Assembly (NCBI GenBank): GCA_002695025.1
Contig: NZNV01000023.1
Coordinates: forward strand, 62,001-126,000
Direction of reading: 5' to 3'
Source: Owenweeksia sp.
Lineage (GTDB): Bacteria > Bacteroidota > Bacteroidia > Flavobacteriales > Schleiferiaceae
DNA length: 64,000 bases
Shown piece by piece: positions 52,921 through 62,100 of the stretch. How positions within the stretch are numbered: position 1 is the first letter of the stretch; the number at the start of each line of letters is the position of its first letter. The position numbers were made by a program, and so were the translations under genes. Under the pieces are notes generated by a model. That model saw only the letters and a program-made list of their open reading frames with translations. It had not been told where the DNA came from and searched no databases.

Positions 52921-53325
52921 TCAAGCCAGAGGATTGAGGACCACGCTAAAAATAGTAAGGCTATTGGGGTCACGGCCATAGTGCAGTTTATCGATAGCTT
53001 CCGGGATATCCTTAGCCCGAAAATAGGACGTATGTAGCTCATCCTCACCTTTTACACACCATTGTATGGTATAGGAATTCTTCTTTTCGCGGAAGGTTTG
53101 CACATACTCAAGCATCTGCTTGAGAGTATCAATCTTGTCATAACCTTCGGTAGAATGCAGTAAAAACGATTGATGGTGCCTTGGGTTAACGGTAATCACA
53201 TCCAAACGGGTGCCGCCACCGCTTTCTTTGTAGTCAAAAATAACCTGGGTACTGCCAAGGCTCAGATAGTTTTCAATTTCACGCTGGATCTTGGCGATCT
53301 CGAGATTTTGTCTGTCCGCACTCAT
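52921..53325 (-). CDS. Conserved hypothetical protein
   Basis: A 134-residue soluble protein starting MSADRQNLE and containing QREIENYLSLGS, HSTEGYDKIDTLKQML, WCVKGEDELHTSYFRAKD and a C-terminal FSVVLNPLA. It looks like a compact alpha/beta protein kept in Bacteroidota; I cannot name a function. A -7 element ends 5 bp upstream of the ATG, supporting this start over a longer frame from 53391, which would lie upstream of the promoter. Confidence 0.8.
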   Translation of the reverse strand: MSADRQNLEIAKIQREIENYLSLGSTQVIFDYKESGGGTRLDVITVNPRHHQSFLLHSTEGYDKIDTLKQMLEYVQTFREKKNSYTIQWCVKGEDELHTSYFRAKDIPEAIDKLHYGRDPNSLTIFSVVLNPLA

Positions 53326-53330
53326 ACTAA

Positions 53331-53338
53331 CAAAAGTA
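53331..53338 (-). promoter_or_regulatory. Putative -7 element giving a leaderless transcript
   Basis: TACTTTTG (TAnnTTTG) on the minus strand ends only 5 bp before the ATG at 53325, so transcription should begin at or within 1-3 bases of the start codon. Confidence 0.5.
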
Positions 53339-53347
53339 TAACATACT

Positions 53348-53830
53348 TTATTCCTGAGCGGGTGTATGGGTGAAAAATACCCGAATATCACCCATATCCA
53401 ACGCCAGGTAATTATGATCCAGGTAAAGGAGTTGCCAACTGTCTTTTACGGCACCCTGAGCGGTCAGCAATTCGATATTGTGCTTGTTGAGAAGGTATTT
53501 TACGTTTACCTCCATACCATAGGAGTTGTAATCCTGCGGGTTAATCAGCTTGATGATCACTTCATCCTCCTGGTAATTATAGTAATCTGCAACGGCCTCC
53601 AGCAGATCCTCGGTGGTATAATCATCCTCGCTTTCATTGAGATAGGATAATGCCTCCCAGGCTCCTTTTTGAAGAAGGCTTGTCATTTCTCCTTCAGCGG
53701 GGAGTTGTGGCTCTTGCAGGGTGAGTATTTCCAACACCTGCTTAAGGGCTTTCTCGCCAGCATCCTCTTCCTGGGCTTGAAGAATGGTGAAAGAACTCAA
53801 AAACAATAACGCAGAAATCCAGATTTTCAT
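53348..53830 (-). CDS. Exported hypothetical protein
   Basis: A 160-residue secreted protein: MKIWISALL signal peptide cut after LQA, then a negatively charged helical part and a C-terminal beta-rich region (about residues 90-160, with WQLLYLDHNYLALDMGDIRVFF). Function unknown. ATG at 53830 is favoured; ATG at 53839 (MAS) is possible and lies right after a -7 element. Confidence 0.75.
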   Translation of the reverse strand: MKIWISALLFLSSFTILQAQEEDAGEKALKQVLEILTLQEPQLPAEGEMTSLLQKGAWEALSYLNESEDDYTTEDLLEAVADYYNYQEDEVIIKLINPQDYNSYGMEVNVKYLLNKHNIELLTAQGAVKDSWQLLYLDHNYLALDMGDIRVFFTHTPAQE

Positions 53831-53845
53831 TGAAGCCATATACCG

Positions 53846-53853
53846 CAAAAGTA
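53846..53853 (-). promoter_or_regulatory. Putative -7 element of the gene at 53348-53830
   Basis: TACTTTTG (TAnnTTTG) on the minus strand ends 6 bp before the ATG at 53839 and 15 bp before that at 53830. An apparent TTG start at 53848 lies inside this element and is rejected. Confidence 0.5.
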
Positions 53854-53915
53854 AGGCCTATTAAAGTATTCTGAACGATCGCTTTTAAATTTCAATCACA
53901 GGTTTTATTACTAAC

Positions 53916-53940
53916 AAAAGCCCGGAAATCCGGGCTTTTA
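53916..53940 (-). terminator. Rho-independent terminator
   Basis: A 10-bp stem (53916-53925 with 53930-53939) with an AAAT loop and A/T flanks. On the minus strand it ends the gene at 53962; it may also act on the plus strand. Confidence 0.85.
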
Positions 53941-53961
53941 ATGGTAAGGGAATTTGTACTA

Positions 53962-54384
53962 TTAAAGTAATGCTATATATATGTTACTTCCGGAAATACT
54001 CCAGGATACCAGCACCATACCAGGGATAAACGTACCACCAGGCGCAGGGATCATGGCACTTCCGGTTGGTTGTTGAACACCGCCTGAGCAAAAGGACACA
54101 TAGTAAGTACCAGTACCTCCTGAAAGGTCTGTAAACCCAAAGCCTAATGCTGCTGATGCTGCAATAGAGTTACCATTTTCATCAATCAACTGATTCGCTG
54201 TCCAGCTGTAATTATTCGGTATGTCGTAATAAAAATTAGAACTTGTACCGGAACAACTGGTTAGGAAAACCCCACCAAAATAAGTGGATGTCTGATTGTT
54301 AAAGCTCACGGATTGGCCTTTGGCCTGTTGTGTAATGGCAAGCATGGATACGCTTACCATTAACGAGAGTAGAATTCTTTTCAT
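53962..54384 (-). CDS. Secreted hypothetical protein
   Basis: A 140-residue exported protein with a signal peptide cut after AKG (near residue 23) and a mature part rich in Ser, Gly, Thr and Asn with a pair of cysteines (positions about 44 and 99). It looks like a small beta-rich secreted protein. No family recognised. It lies between two hairpin terminators and seems monocistronic. Confidence 0.72.
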   Translation of the reverse strand: MKRILLSLMVSVSMLAITQQAKGQSVSFNNQTSTYFGGVFLTSCSGTSSNFYYDIPNNYSWTANQLIDENGNSIAASAALGFGFTDLSGGTGTYYVSFCSGGVQQPTGSAMIPAPGGTFIPGMVLVSWSISGSNIYIALL

Positions 54385-54556
54385 AGAACGAAATTTTAAG
54401 TTAACTCGCTTTTAGCGAAAATTTTCATGACTCTATAAAAATACAAATGAATCAGGCACACATGCTAAACAACACGGTGAGTTAAAAGACTCAAATAAGT
54501 TATAATTTAAAAGCATCTTTAGTAAAAAGATCATCATCCCCCTCATTCTTTTAAAA

Positions 54557-54590
54557 AGAAAAAGGCTATCCAAAACGGATAGCCTTTTTT
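54557..54590. terminator. Terminator of the nrd operon (bidirectional)
   Basis: An 11-bp stem (54561-54571 with 54577-54587) with a 5-nt loop has A/T tracts on both sides. It is 26 bp after the nrdA stop and also lies upstream of the secreted protein gene. Confidence 0.88.
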
Positions 54591-54615
54591 TGAGAATATT
54601 TCCTGATTCACCTAT

Positions 54616-57087
54616 TTAAGAACCACAAGCCTCGCAATCATCGGGGTTATCGATGGAGCAGGCAATGGTTTCTTCGGCACTATAGGTTTGAACCGCCTTG
54701 GCCATTTCAGCCACCCGAACTTCACCCATGGCTGCTGCCTTCTGAAGATCCTTGCTTTCTTTTTCCTGGATCTTCTCGGTTTGCTTGGATTCGGTTACGG
54801 GCTCAACCTGGGCCTTGGATTGCTTTTGCACGGTAAACTTGATCGCGTCTGAAGCTGCCTTGGTACGCAGGTAGTACATACCGGTTTTGAGTCCCTTTTC
54901 CCAGGCGTAGAAGTGCATGGATGTAAGCTTACCTACGTTGGCATTTTCTACAAAGAGGTTGAGGGATTGGGACTGGTCAATGAACATCCCGCGATCGGCA
55001 CTCATATCAATAATATCCTTCATACTCATCTCCCAAACGGTTTTGTACATCTCCTTGATGTTCTCAGGAATAATATCGATATGCTGTATAGAACCGTTGG
55101 CACGGATGATCTCGTTCTTCAGGTCTTCATTCCACAGGCCGAGCTCCACCAGGTCTACCAACAGATGCTTGTTCACCACGATAAACTCACCTGACAATAC
55201 CCTGCGGGTATAGATGTTGGAAGTATAGGGCTCAAAGCACTCGTTATTACCCAGGATCTGTGAAGTGGATGCGGTAGGCATAGGAGCCAGCAACAGCGAG
55301 TTGCGCACTCCGTTCTCCTTAATATCCTTACGCAGGGCATCCCAGTCCCAGCGGCCGCTGAGTGTTTTTTCATCTACGCCCCACAGGTTGAACTGGAACT
55401 TACCCTGACTGATGGGCGAACCTTCATAGGTTTCATAAGCACCATCCACCTTGGCCTCATCACGGGAAGCACACAGGGCAGCGTAATAAATAGTTTCAAA
55501 AATATCCTTGTTCAGGGCTTTGGCCTCATCAGAGGTAAAAGGCAAACGCAACCTGATAAAGGTATCTGCCAGCCCCTGTACTCCCAAGCCAACCGGGCGG
55601 TGACGCATATTGCTGTTGCGCGCCTCGGCTACGGGGTAATAGTTACGATCAATAATGCGGTTCAGGTTCTTGGTAACCTTGTAGGTTACATCATAAAGGC
55701 GCTGGTGGTTGAATTCACCATCCTCAATATACATGGGCAAGGCAATGGAAGCCAGGTTGCAAACCGCTACTTCATCGGGTGCTGTATACTCGATGATCTC
55801 GGTACACAGATTGGAAGAACGGATGGTTCCCAGGTTCTGCTGGTTGGATTTGCTGTTGGCAGCATCTTTATACAGCATATAAGGAGTACCGGTCTCAATC
55901 TGTGACTCGGTGATCTTCTGCCATAAGTCACGGGCCTTAATGGTTTTACGGCCACGGTTTTCGCTTTCGTACCGCGTATACAGTTTCTCAAATTCCTCAC
56001 TATGGCAATCGGGCAGACCGGGACATTCATTCGGATCCATCAGGGTCCAGTCACCATCTTCCTTCACACGCTTCATAAACAGATCGGGGATCCAAAGGGC
56101 GTAGAAAAGATCACGGGCACGCATTTCCTCTTTACCGTGGTTCTTTTTCAGATCCAGGAAGTCGAAGATATCGGCATGCCAGGGCTCCATGTAAATAGCA
56201 AAGGAACCTTTGCGCTTACCACCACCCTGATCCACGTAACGGGCAGTATCATTGTATACACGCAACATGGGCACAATACCATTAGAGGTACCGTTAGTGC
56301 CACGAATGTAGGAACCGGTTGCTCTTACACTATGGATAGAAAGACCGATACCACCGGCTGATTGTGAGATCTTGGCACATTGCTTCAACGTATCGTAGAT
56401 ACCATCAATGCTATCATCCTTCATGGTAAGAAGGAAGCAGGAAGACATCTGCGGCTTGGGTGTACCTGCATTGAAAAGCGTTGGGGTGGCGTGGGTGAAA
56501 TATTTTTTGGACATCAGGTCATACGTCTCAATGGCGCTTTCCAGATCTTCCTTGTGGATACCAATAGCCACACGCATTAGCATGTGTTGGGGACGCTCGG
56601 CTATCTTACCGTTAACGCGCAACAGGTACGAACGCTCCAGGGTCTTAAAGCCAAAGTAGTCGTAGCCAAAGTCACGATCATAGATAAGAGTGGAGTCCAA
56701 CAGAACTGCATTCTTTTCAATGATCTCCGCCACATCATCAGCAATAAGTGGAGAGTGGAGGTCAGTTTTAGGATTCACATATTCATGCAAGTCTTTCATG
56801 GTTTCGGAGAAAGACTTGGTGGTGTTCTTATGCAGGTTGGACACCGCTATCCGGGCTGCAAGCTGCGCATAATCCGGGTGGCGGGTGGTTAAAGATGCAG
56901 CTACTTCTGCAGCCAGGCTATCCAGCTCAGAGGTGGTTACACCTTCGTATATACCTTCGATCACCTTCATGGCTACGTTGGTAGGATTTACCAGATCGCT
57001 AAGCCCATAGCAAAGCTTCTGGATGCGGGCGGTGATCTTGTCGAATTTTACAGATTCTTTTCTTCCGTCTCTTTTAATTACGTACAT
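54616..57087 (-). CDS. nrdA: Ribonucleoside-diphosphate reductase, alpha subunit (class Ia, eukaryote-like)
   Basis: The catalytic subunit that reduces ribonucleoside diphosphates to deoxy forms; 823 residues. An N-terminal ATP-cone ([16 protein letters not shown]) gives allosteric activity control. Catalytic cysteines lie in [10 protein letters not shown], in NLCTEI and near VAVCNLAS; the C-terminus ends CEACGS, the redox pair that reloads the active site, in the form found in animal enzymes. It is co-transcribed after nrdB with a 52-bp gap. The closeness to eukaryotic R1 is judged by eye. Confidence 0.97.
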   Translation of the reverse strand: MYVIKRDGRKESVKFDKITARIQKLCYGLSDLVNPTNVAMKVIEGIYEGVTTSELDSLAAEVAASLTTRHPDYAQLAARIAVSNLHKNTTKSFSETMKDLHEYVNPKTDLHSPLIADDVAEIIEKNAVLLDSTLIYDRDFGYDYFGFKTLERSYLLRVNGKIAERPQHMLMRVAIGIHKEDLESAIETYDLMSKKYFTHATPTLFNAGTPKPQMSSCFLLTMKDDSIDGIYDTLKQCAKISQSAGGIGLSIHSVRATGSYIRGTNGTSNGIVPMLRVYNDTARYVDQGGGKRKGSFAIYMEPWHADIFDFLDLKKNHGKEEMRARDLFYALWIPDLFMKRVKEDGDWTLMDPNECPGLPDCHSEEFEKLYTRYESENRGRKTIKARDLWQKITESQIETGTPYMLYKDAANSKSNQQNLGTIRSSNLCTEIIEYTAPDEVAVCNLASIALPMYIEDGEFNHQRLYDVTYKVTKNLNRIIDRNYYPVAEARNSNMRHRPVGLGVQGLADTFIRLRLPFTSDEAKALNKDIFETIYYAALCASRDEAKVDGAYETYEGSPISQGKFQFNLWGVDEKTLSGRWDWDALRKDIKENGVRNSLLLAPMPTASTSQILGNNECFEPYTSNIYTRRVLSGEFIVVNKHLLVDLVELGLWNEDLKNEIIRANGSIQHIDIIPENIKEMYKTVWEMSMKDIIDMSADRGMFIDQSQSLNLFVENANVGKLTSMHFYAWEKGLKTGMYYLRTKAASDAIKFTVQKQSKAQVEPVTESKQTEKIQEKESKDLQKAAAMGEVRVAEMAKAVQTYSAEETIACSIDNPDDCEACGS

Positions 57088-57139
57088 AATGCTTTTTTAA
57101 AGGTTGTTTGGGAAACTTGGGGTGGTTAAGGAGGATTGC

Positions 57140-58114
57140 TTAAAAGTCCGCGTCAAAGGATATCTTATTGGATTCCTGACCCTGAACTACACCACTTTTC
57201 TGGTATTCTCCCACTCTTTTTTCAAAGAAATTGGTCTTGCCCTGCAGGCTGATCATATCCATAAAATCAAATGGATTTTCTACGTTGTATTCTTTTTCAC
57301 ACTCCAGTTCAACCAATAGCCGGTCAGTTACAAATTCCAGGTATTGCGTCATGAGTTTGGAGTTCATACCAATAAGGTTCACCGGCAATGATTCAGTAAT
57401 AAACTCTCTTTCAATGTCAAGCGCCTCCACCAATATGTGGCGGATACGCTCTTTAGGCACTTTGTTGATCAGGTGGTTGTTGTGAAGATGGCAGGCAAAA
57501 TCACAGTGCATACCTTCATCACGTGAGATCAGTTCATTGGAGAAGGTAAGGCCTGGCATAAGCCCACGTTTTTTAAGCCAGAAAATAGAACAGAAGGAAC
57601 CACTGAAGAAAATACCTTCCACCGCAGCAAAGGCAATAAGGCGTTCGGCAAAAGAATCAGACTCTATCCACCGCAGGGCCCAATCGGCCTTTTTCTTAAT
57701 GGCAGGGAAATTTTCAATGGCAGTAAAGAGACGGTTGCGATCTTCCTTGTCCTTGATGTAAGTATCGATCAGCAGGGAATACGTTTCACTGTGAATATTC
57801 TCCATCATGATCTGGAAGCCGTAAAAGAACTTGGCCTCGGTATACTGCACTTCGTTCACGAAGTTCTCAGCCAGGTTTTCATTTACGATACCATCACTGG
57901 CAGCAAAAAACGCCAGTACGTGTTTAATAAAATAGCGCTCATCATCATTCAACTTGGTTTCCCAGTCGGTTATATCCTGGTGGAGATCAATTTCCTCAGC
58001 TGTCCAAAAACTGGCTTCTGATTTTTTGTACCACTCCCAGATATCGTGATGTTGAATGGGAAATAGGACAAATCGGTTTTTGTTTTCCTCTAAGATGGGC
58101 TCAATACTACTCAT
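57140..58114 (-). CDS. nrdB: Ribonucleoside-diphosphate reductase, beta subunit (class Ia, eukaryote-like)
   Basis: The radical-generating di-iron subunit, 324 residues. Iron ligands are in [14 protein letters not shown] and [12 protein letters not shown]; the Tyr in FFYGFQ corresponds to the stable radical Tyr of animal R2, and [11 protein letters not shown] is also shared with that branch. The C-terminal SFDADF end is the peptide that docks to the alpha subunit. It heads the nrdB-nrdA operon. Regulation is likely at the 330-bp upstream gap. Confidence 0.97.
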   Translation of the reverse strand: MSSIEPILEENKNRFVLFPIQHHDIWEWYKKSEASFWTAEEIDLHQDITDWETKLNDDERYFIKHVLAFFAASDGIVNENLAENFVNEVQYTEAKFFYGFQIMMENIHSETYSLLIDTYIKDKEDRNRLFTAIENFPAIKKKADWALRWIESDSFAERLIAFAAVEGIFFSGSFCSIFWLKKRGLMPGLTFSNELISRDEGMHCDFACHLHNNHLINKVPKERIRHILVEALDIEREFITESLPVNLIGMNSKLMTQYLEFVTDRLLVELECEKEYNVENPFDFMDMISLQGKTNFFEKRVGEYQKSGVVQGQESNKISFDADF

Positions 58115-58444
58115 GCGCTCAATTTTTATTGTTCCGGTTCTACTTGGTATTGGAGGCCAACAATCCCTGCGTAAAAAATACGTAAACTTCTGATAATCAA
58201 TAACGTAAATTGCTGAGATATATTGGCCAGATCACCAATTAACTAACTTGTCTAACAAACTTCAAGATAAATTGAGCTTGACACAACTCGTAGTTTTTAA
58301 CATTCAGTTGCATTTATTAACACAGCGTAAAAAGGGTCAGGCCCAGATGTCAGTGAGGTATTGAGGTACTAAAAATGCAAATTAAAAAAGGGGTGTTTTT
58401 TAATTTTTAATTCACACCAATTGTTAAAAACCTGCTGCGAAAAA
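58115..58444. other. Intergenic region upstream of nrdB, possible regulatory sites
   Basis: No gene or RNA gene was recognised in these 330 bp. It is AT-rich. Three CGTAAA hexamers sit at 58170, 58181 and 58204 (11 and 23 bp apart, close to one and two helix turns) and a fourth at 58326. A 16-bp imperfect palindrome at 58281-58296 resembles an NrdR box. A weak hairpin near 58389-58425 could terminate the DUF3109 gene. No perfect TAnnTTTG element was found for nrdB. Confidence 0.4.
58281..58296. promoter_or_regulatory. Possible NrdR-box-like palindrome
   Basis: acacaactcgtagttt matches the NrdR consensus acaCwAtATaTwGtgt at the conserved C, A, T and G positions and at 11 of 16 bases in all. 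A second box, normally present about 21 or 31 bp away, is not obvious, so this is weak. Confidence 0.25.
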
Positions 58445-59020
58445 TCATTTTTTGAGCCAGTAAGAGGCCACCTCTTCAAGCTCTGCATACCATTCCGAAC
58501 CATACTTGCGGATGAGGGCATCCTTAACAAATTTATAGACAGGAACTTCAAGCTGTTTGCCCAGATCGCAAGCGGGGCTGCATATCTGCCAACGGTGGTA
58601 ATTCACCGCATCATAGGAAGGGTAGCGGGTTATACGAATGGGATACAGGTGGCAACTAACCGGCTTTTGCCAGTTTACGGCACCCTGCTCCCAGGCCTTC
58701 TCTATTCCACATTTGGAAACACCTTTTTCGTCAAAGATCACATAAGCACATTCTGCTCCGTTCACCAGCGGTGTTACCCATTCTCCATCGTAAGGATCAC
58801 GTATAGCGACTCCCTGCTTTTCTATAGTTTGCCTGCCCTCCTCTCTTAAATAGGGGGCCACATCCTTATATATTTCTTCCAACAGACGAACTTCAGCTGT
58901 TTCCAATGGCGCCCCCGCATCCCCTTCTACACAACACGCACCTTTGCATGCTGACAAATTGCACACAAATTCTTTTTCTAAAAGATCTTCTGAAATCAGT
59001 GTTTCCTGAATAGCAATCAT
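58445..59020 (-). CDS. DUF3109 family cysteine-rich protein
   Basis: A 191-residue protein with the DUF3109 pattern: CNLSACKGACCVEGDAG at residues about 20-36, then Cys in GAECAYV, KCGIEK, SCHLYPIR and CSPACDLG. These regularly placed cysteines suggest binding of a metal or iron-sulphur cluster, as in related YkgJ-like proteins. No reaction is known. Probably monocistronic and divergent from the giant protein gene. Confidence 0.9.
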   Translation of the reverse strand: MIAIQETLISEDLLEKEFVCNLSACKGACCVEGDAGAPLETAEVRLLEEIYKDVAPYLREEGRQTIEKQGVAIRDPYDGEWVTPLVNGAECAYVIFDEKGVSKCGIEKAWEQGAVNWQKPVSCHLYPIRITRYPSYDAVNYHRWQICSPACDLGKQLEVPVYKFVKDALIRKYGSEWYAELEEVASYWLKK

Positions 59021-59142
59021 GTGGGTAAAATTACACCCAAGCGGGCGATATTTACACCTTGCCTAAATGTTAAATGTCATAAAATACTGATTTTCATAAC
59101 TATAAATTTACTTGGTTGTTCGCCCACCCAAAACATAAGCCG

Positions 59143-59150
59143 TAATTTTG
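59143..59150 (+). promoter_or_regulatory. Putative -7 element of the giant secreted protein gene
   Basis: TAATTTTG (TAnnTTTG) ends 16 bp before the ATG at 59167. A TTG at 59116-59118 is 24 bp upstream of it, slightly longer than usual for a -33 element. Confidence 0.55.
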
Positions 59151-59166
59151 CCGCAAATTTTAGTAG

Positions 59167-62100
59167 ATGAAATCCTTAGCCTTTTCGCTAACAGCTTTTA
59201 TTAGCACTCTCGTAACCTTTTTCAGTCCGGTACAAGCCCAGGTTTTTAACATCTCTTCCAATGGGTGGGATACCACGGCTTCCTGCACCGGTATTTTAAG
59301 AGACCCCGGAGGTACCGGCTTTTACCCGAACAGTGCCAATGGTTATATGGTTATTGACCCTCCCGGCAACAATCCTGTATCCGTACAATTTGCACAGTTT
59401 ACTACGCAGGCTTCCAGTGATTATGTATACATCTATGATGGAATTGGCAACAGCGGTGCCCTGCTGGGCTCTTATAGCGGAACATCCCTTCCTAACAATG
59501 GGAATCCCATCAGCTCCACCAGCGGAGCCATAACCATCCGGTTTTACTCCAACTTTTCCCAAAACTATGCTGGTTTTGAAATGAGTTGGGTCTCCGGTAG
59601 CACCAATGCCCCTACGGCTTCGTTTGCCTTTTCAACCAACTCACCGGCCTTTAACCGGCCTGTACAGTTCATCAATACAACCCTTAACGGTGGCACTTAT
59701 GAGTGGCATTTCGGAGATGGTACTACTTCAACCGAGACCAACCCCTCCCACAGCTACACTTCCACCGGCCTTAAGCAGGTTTACCTCGTTGCTTCCAACT
59801 GTGCGGGCTCCGACACTTCTTCCATAGCCAATATTAATGTTCAGGCCCCACCTCAAGGTTCGGTAAACCCGGATACCGTGGTTATTACCACGGCCTGCGG
59901 AACTTCCAATTCGGGCTCTTTCACAATTAGCAATGGCGGGTCCGGCACCTTGTTTTATGACCTGGAACTTACCCAGACCAGCCAGAACCTTATTTTGAAC
60001 GAAACCTTCGAGAACAACTCCATTGGTGCTTTTTCAGTATCCAATTCCAGTCTTTCCTACTCCATAGTCAACAGCACTTCAGCTCCTCAGGGTCAGCGTT
60101 ATTTGCAAATGACGGGTACAGGCAGTTTCAACAATGGAATGGATGCCAGCTTTCCGAACGCCACACCTGAATCAGTAAGTTATTGGGTTATGTCACCCAA
60201 TAGCAATTCATACCACGGCTACAGCAATATTGGTCAAACAGACCAGTTCGGGAACTTTACACAAATATTTTACTCGGTATTCCGTTATGGCGACCTCAGG
60301 CTTTACTACCGGGATCCGTCAGGTGGATTTACCACTTCTTATTACCACCCCCGCAACCTTAACCAGTGGTACCACATAGAACTGCGCAATATTGACTTTG
60401 TAAACCAGACCTATGACATCTACATTGACAACACACTGCTCATTGCCTCGGCAGGTTTTAATAATTCTGTCAACTCATTGAACAAGATCAATTTCTACAA
60501 TTCTTCTTTCAGTGATTTTGCCGTGGACAATGTTCAGATATCGGGTAATGACCTGCTTAACAAGGTAAGTTTTAACCCCACCACCGGCACTCTGGGTAAT
60601 GGGTCTTCCAACGTTATTTTTATCAATGCCAATGCTTCAGATCTGGTAGCCGGCACCTACTGGCTGGATTTCATCATTTCTTCTAATGACACAGCACTGG
60701 ATGGCAAGACGGTACCTGTAAAACTAATCGTTACGGGTTCCGCAGATCTCAACCAGGATCGTTCGTGCATTACCTATGGTAATATCTTCCCGGGTTATGC
60801 TGTAACTGACTCTGTACTAGTATGGAATTCGGGTTGCGACACCTTGAATATTACCGGCACTACCAGCACCAGCACGGACATCAGTTCTTCTCTTGCTCCC
60901 GTAGATCTGGGCCCCGGAGACAGCCTATACGTACACGTAACCCTTGCTGCCAGCGCCTTAGGTTCTTACAATGACACTTTATACCTGAATGGTCCGGATA
61001 CCACGGCTCACATCTGTATTACCGGCCAGGCCAATCCGATTCCAGCTATAACCACAGACTCTGCCACCTACCATATTTATCACCAGGGATGCGGGGATAG
61101 TGTACAATTCTCGGCCTGGCTTATCAACAACGGACAAGGACAACTGAACTGGTCTGCACGCTCTAATGTGAACAGCAATTTATCTGATAACTTTGAGAGC
61201 AGCGTACCTGATCCAAACCTGTGGAGTGGGTACAGCTTCAATGTCAGCAACGGCAGTTTCTGCGGAATCATATCCGGCAATAAATCCTTGATATTTGAAG
61301 GATCAGGACAGCGCTACATTGAAACCGTACCTTTGAATATAGCCGGAGGCGGAACCATTGATTTTACCATGAACCAGTCCAATTGTGAACTGGCCGATAA
61401 CGGGGAAGGAATCTATATTGATTATTCCACTAACAATGGTCTTACCTGGACCAACATCAGTTATCATTACATCAGCTCCCTCAATACGGACCTGGTGGTA
61501 AGTGAACCTATTCCAACCGCTGCACAGGGCTCCCAGGTAAAATTCCGTCTTATTCAGAACCAAAACAGCGGTTCGGGTTATGATAACTGGATCGTAGATG
61601 ATTTTTCCATCAACTACGCCCTCTCCAATGTGATCGATTTTACACCTGACACCAGCAGTATTGCGGCCAATGACTCAATTTTACTTACCGGCAAGATCGG
61701 ACTGGATGGATTTAATACCGGCACTTACAACTTTACAGCCAACCTTCAATCCAATGACCCGGCTAATCCTGTATACTCTTTCCCAGTGGTGCTACACCTC
61801 ACGGGTATCCCCAATATTGTAAGCAATGTGAGTTGCCTGGATATGGATACGATAATGGCTAATACCACGGTAAGCGATTCTATCCTGGTTTACAATGACG
61901 GTTGTGGGGACCTCAACATAACCGCCTACAACAACAGTACATCGGAGTTTAACATCCTGTCATCACCCATCACCCTGGCTCCGGATGATTCCACCTACAT
62001 ACAAGTGCAGTTTGCCCCCACTACCAACCTGGGTCTTATTCATGACACTATCTCCATACTGAGTAATGATACTACGCTATCTATATGCCTGAAGGGCTTT

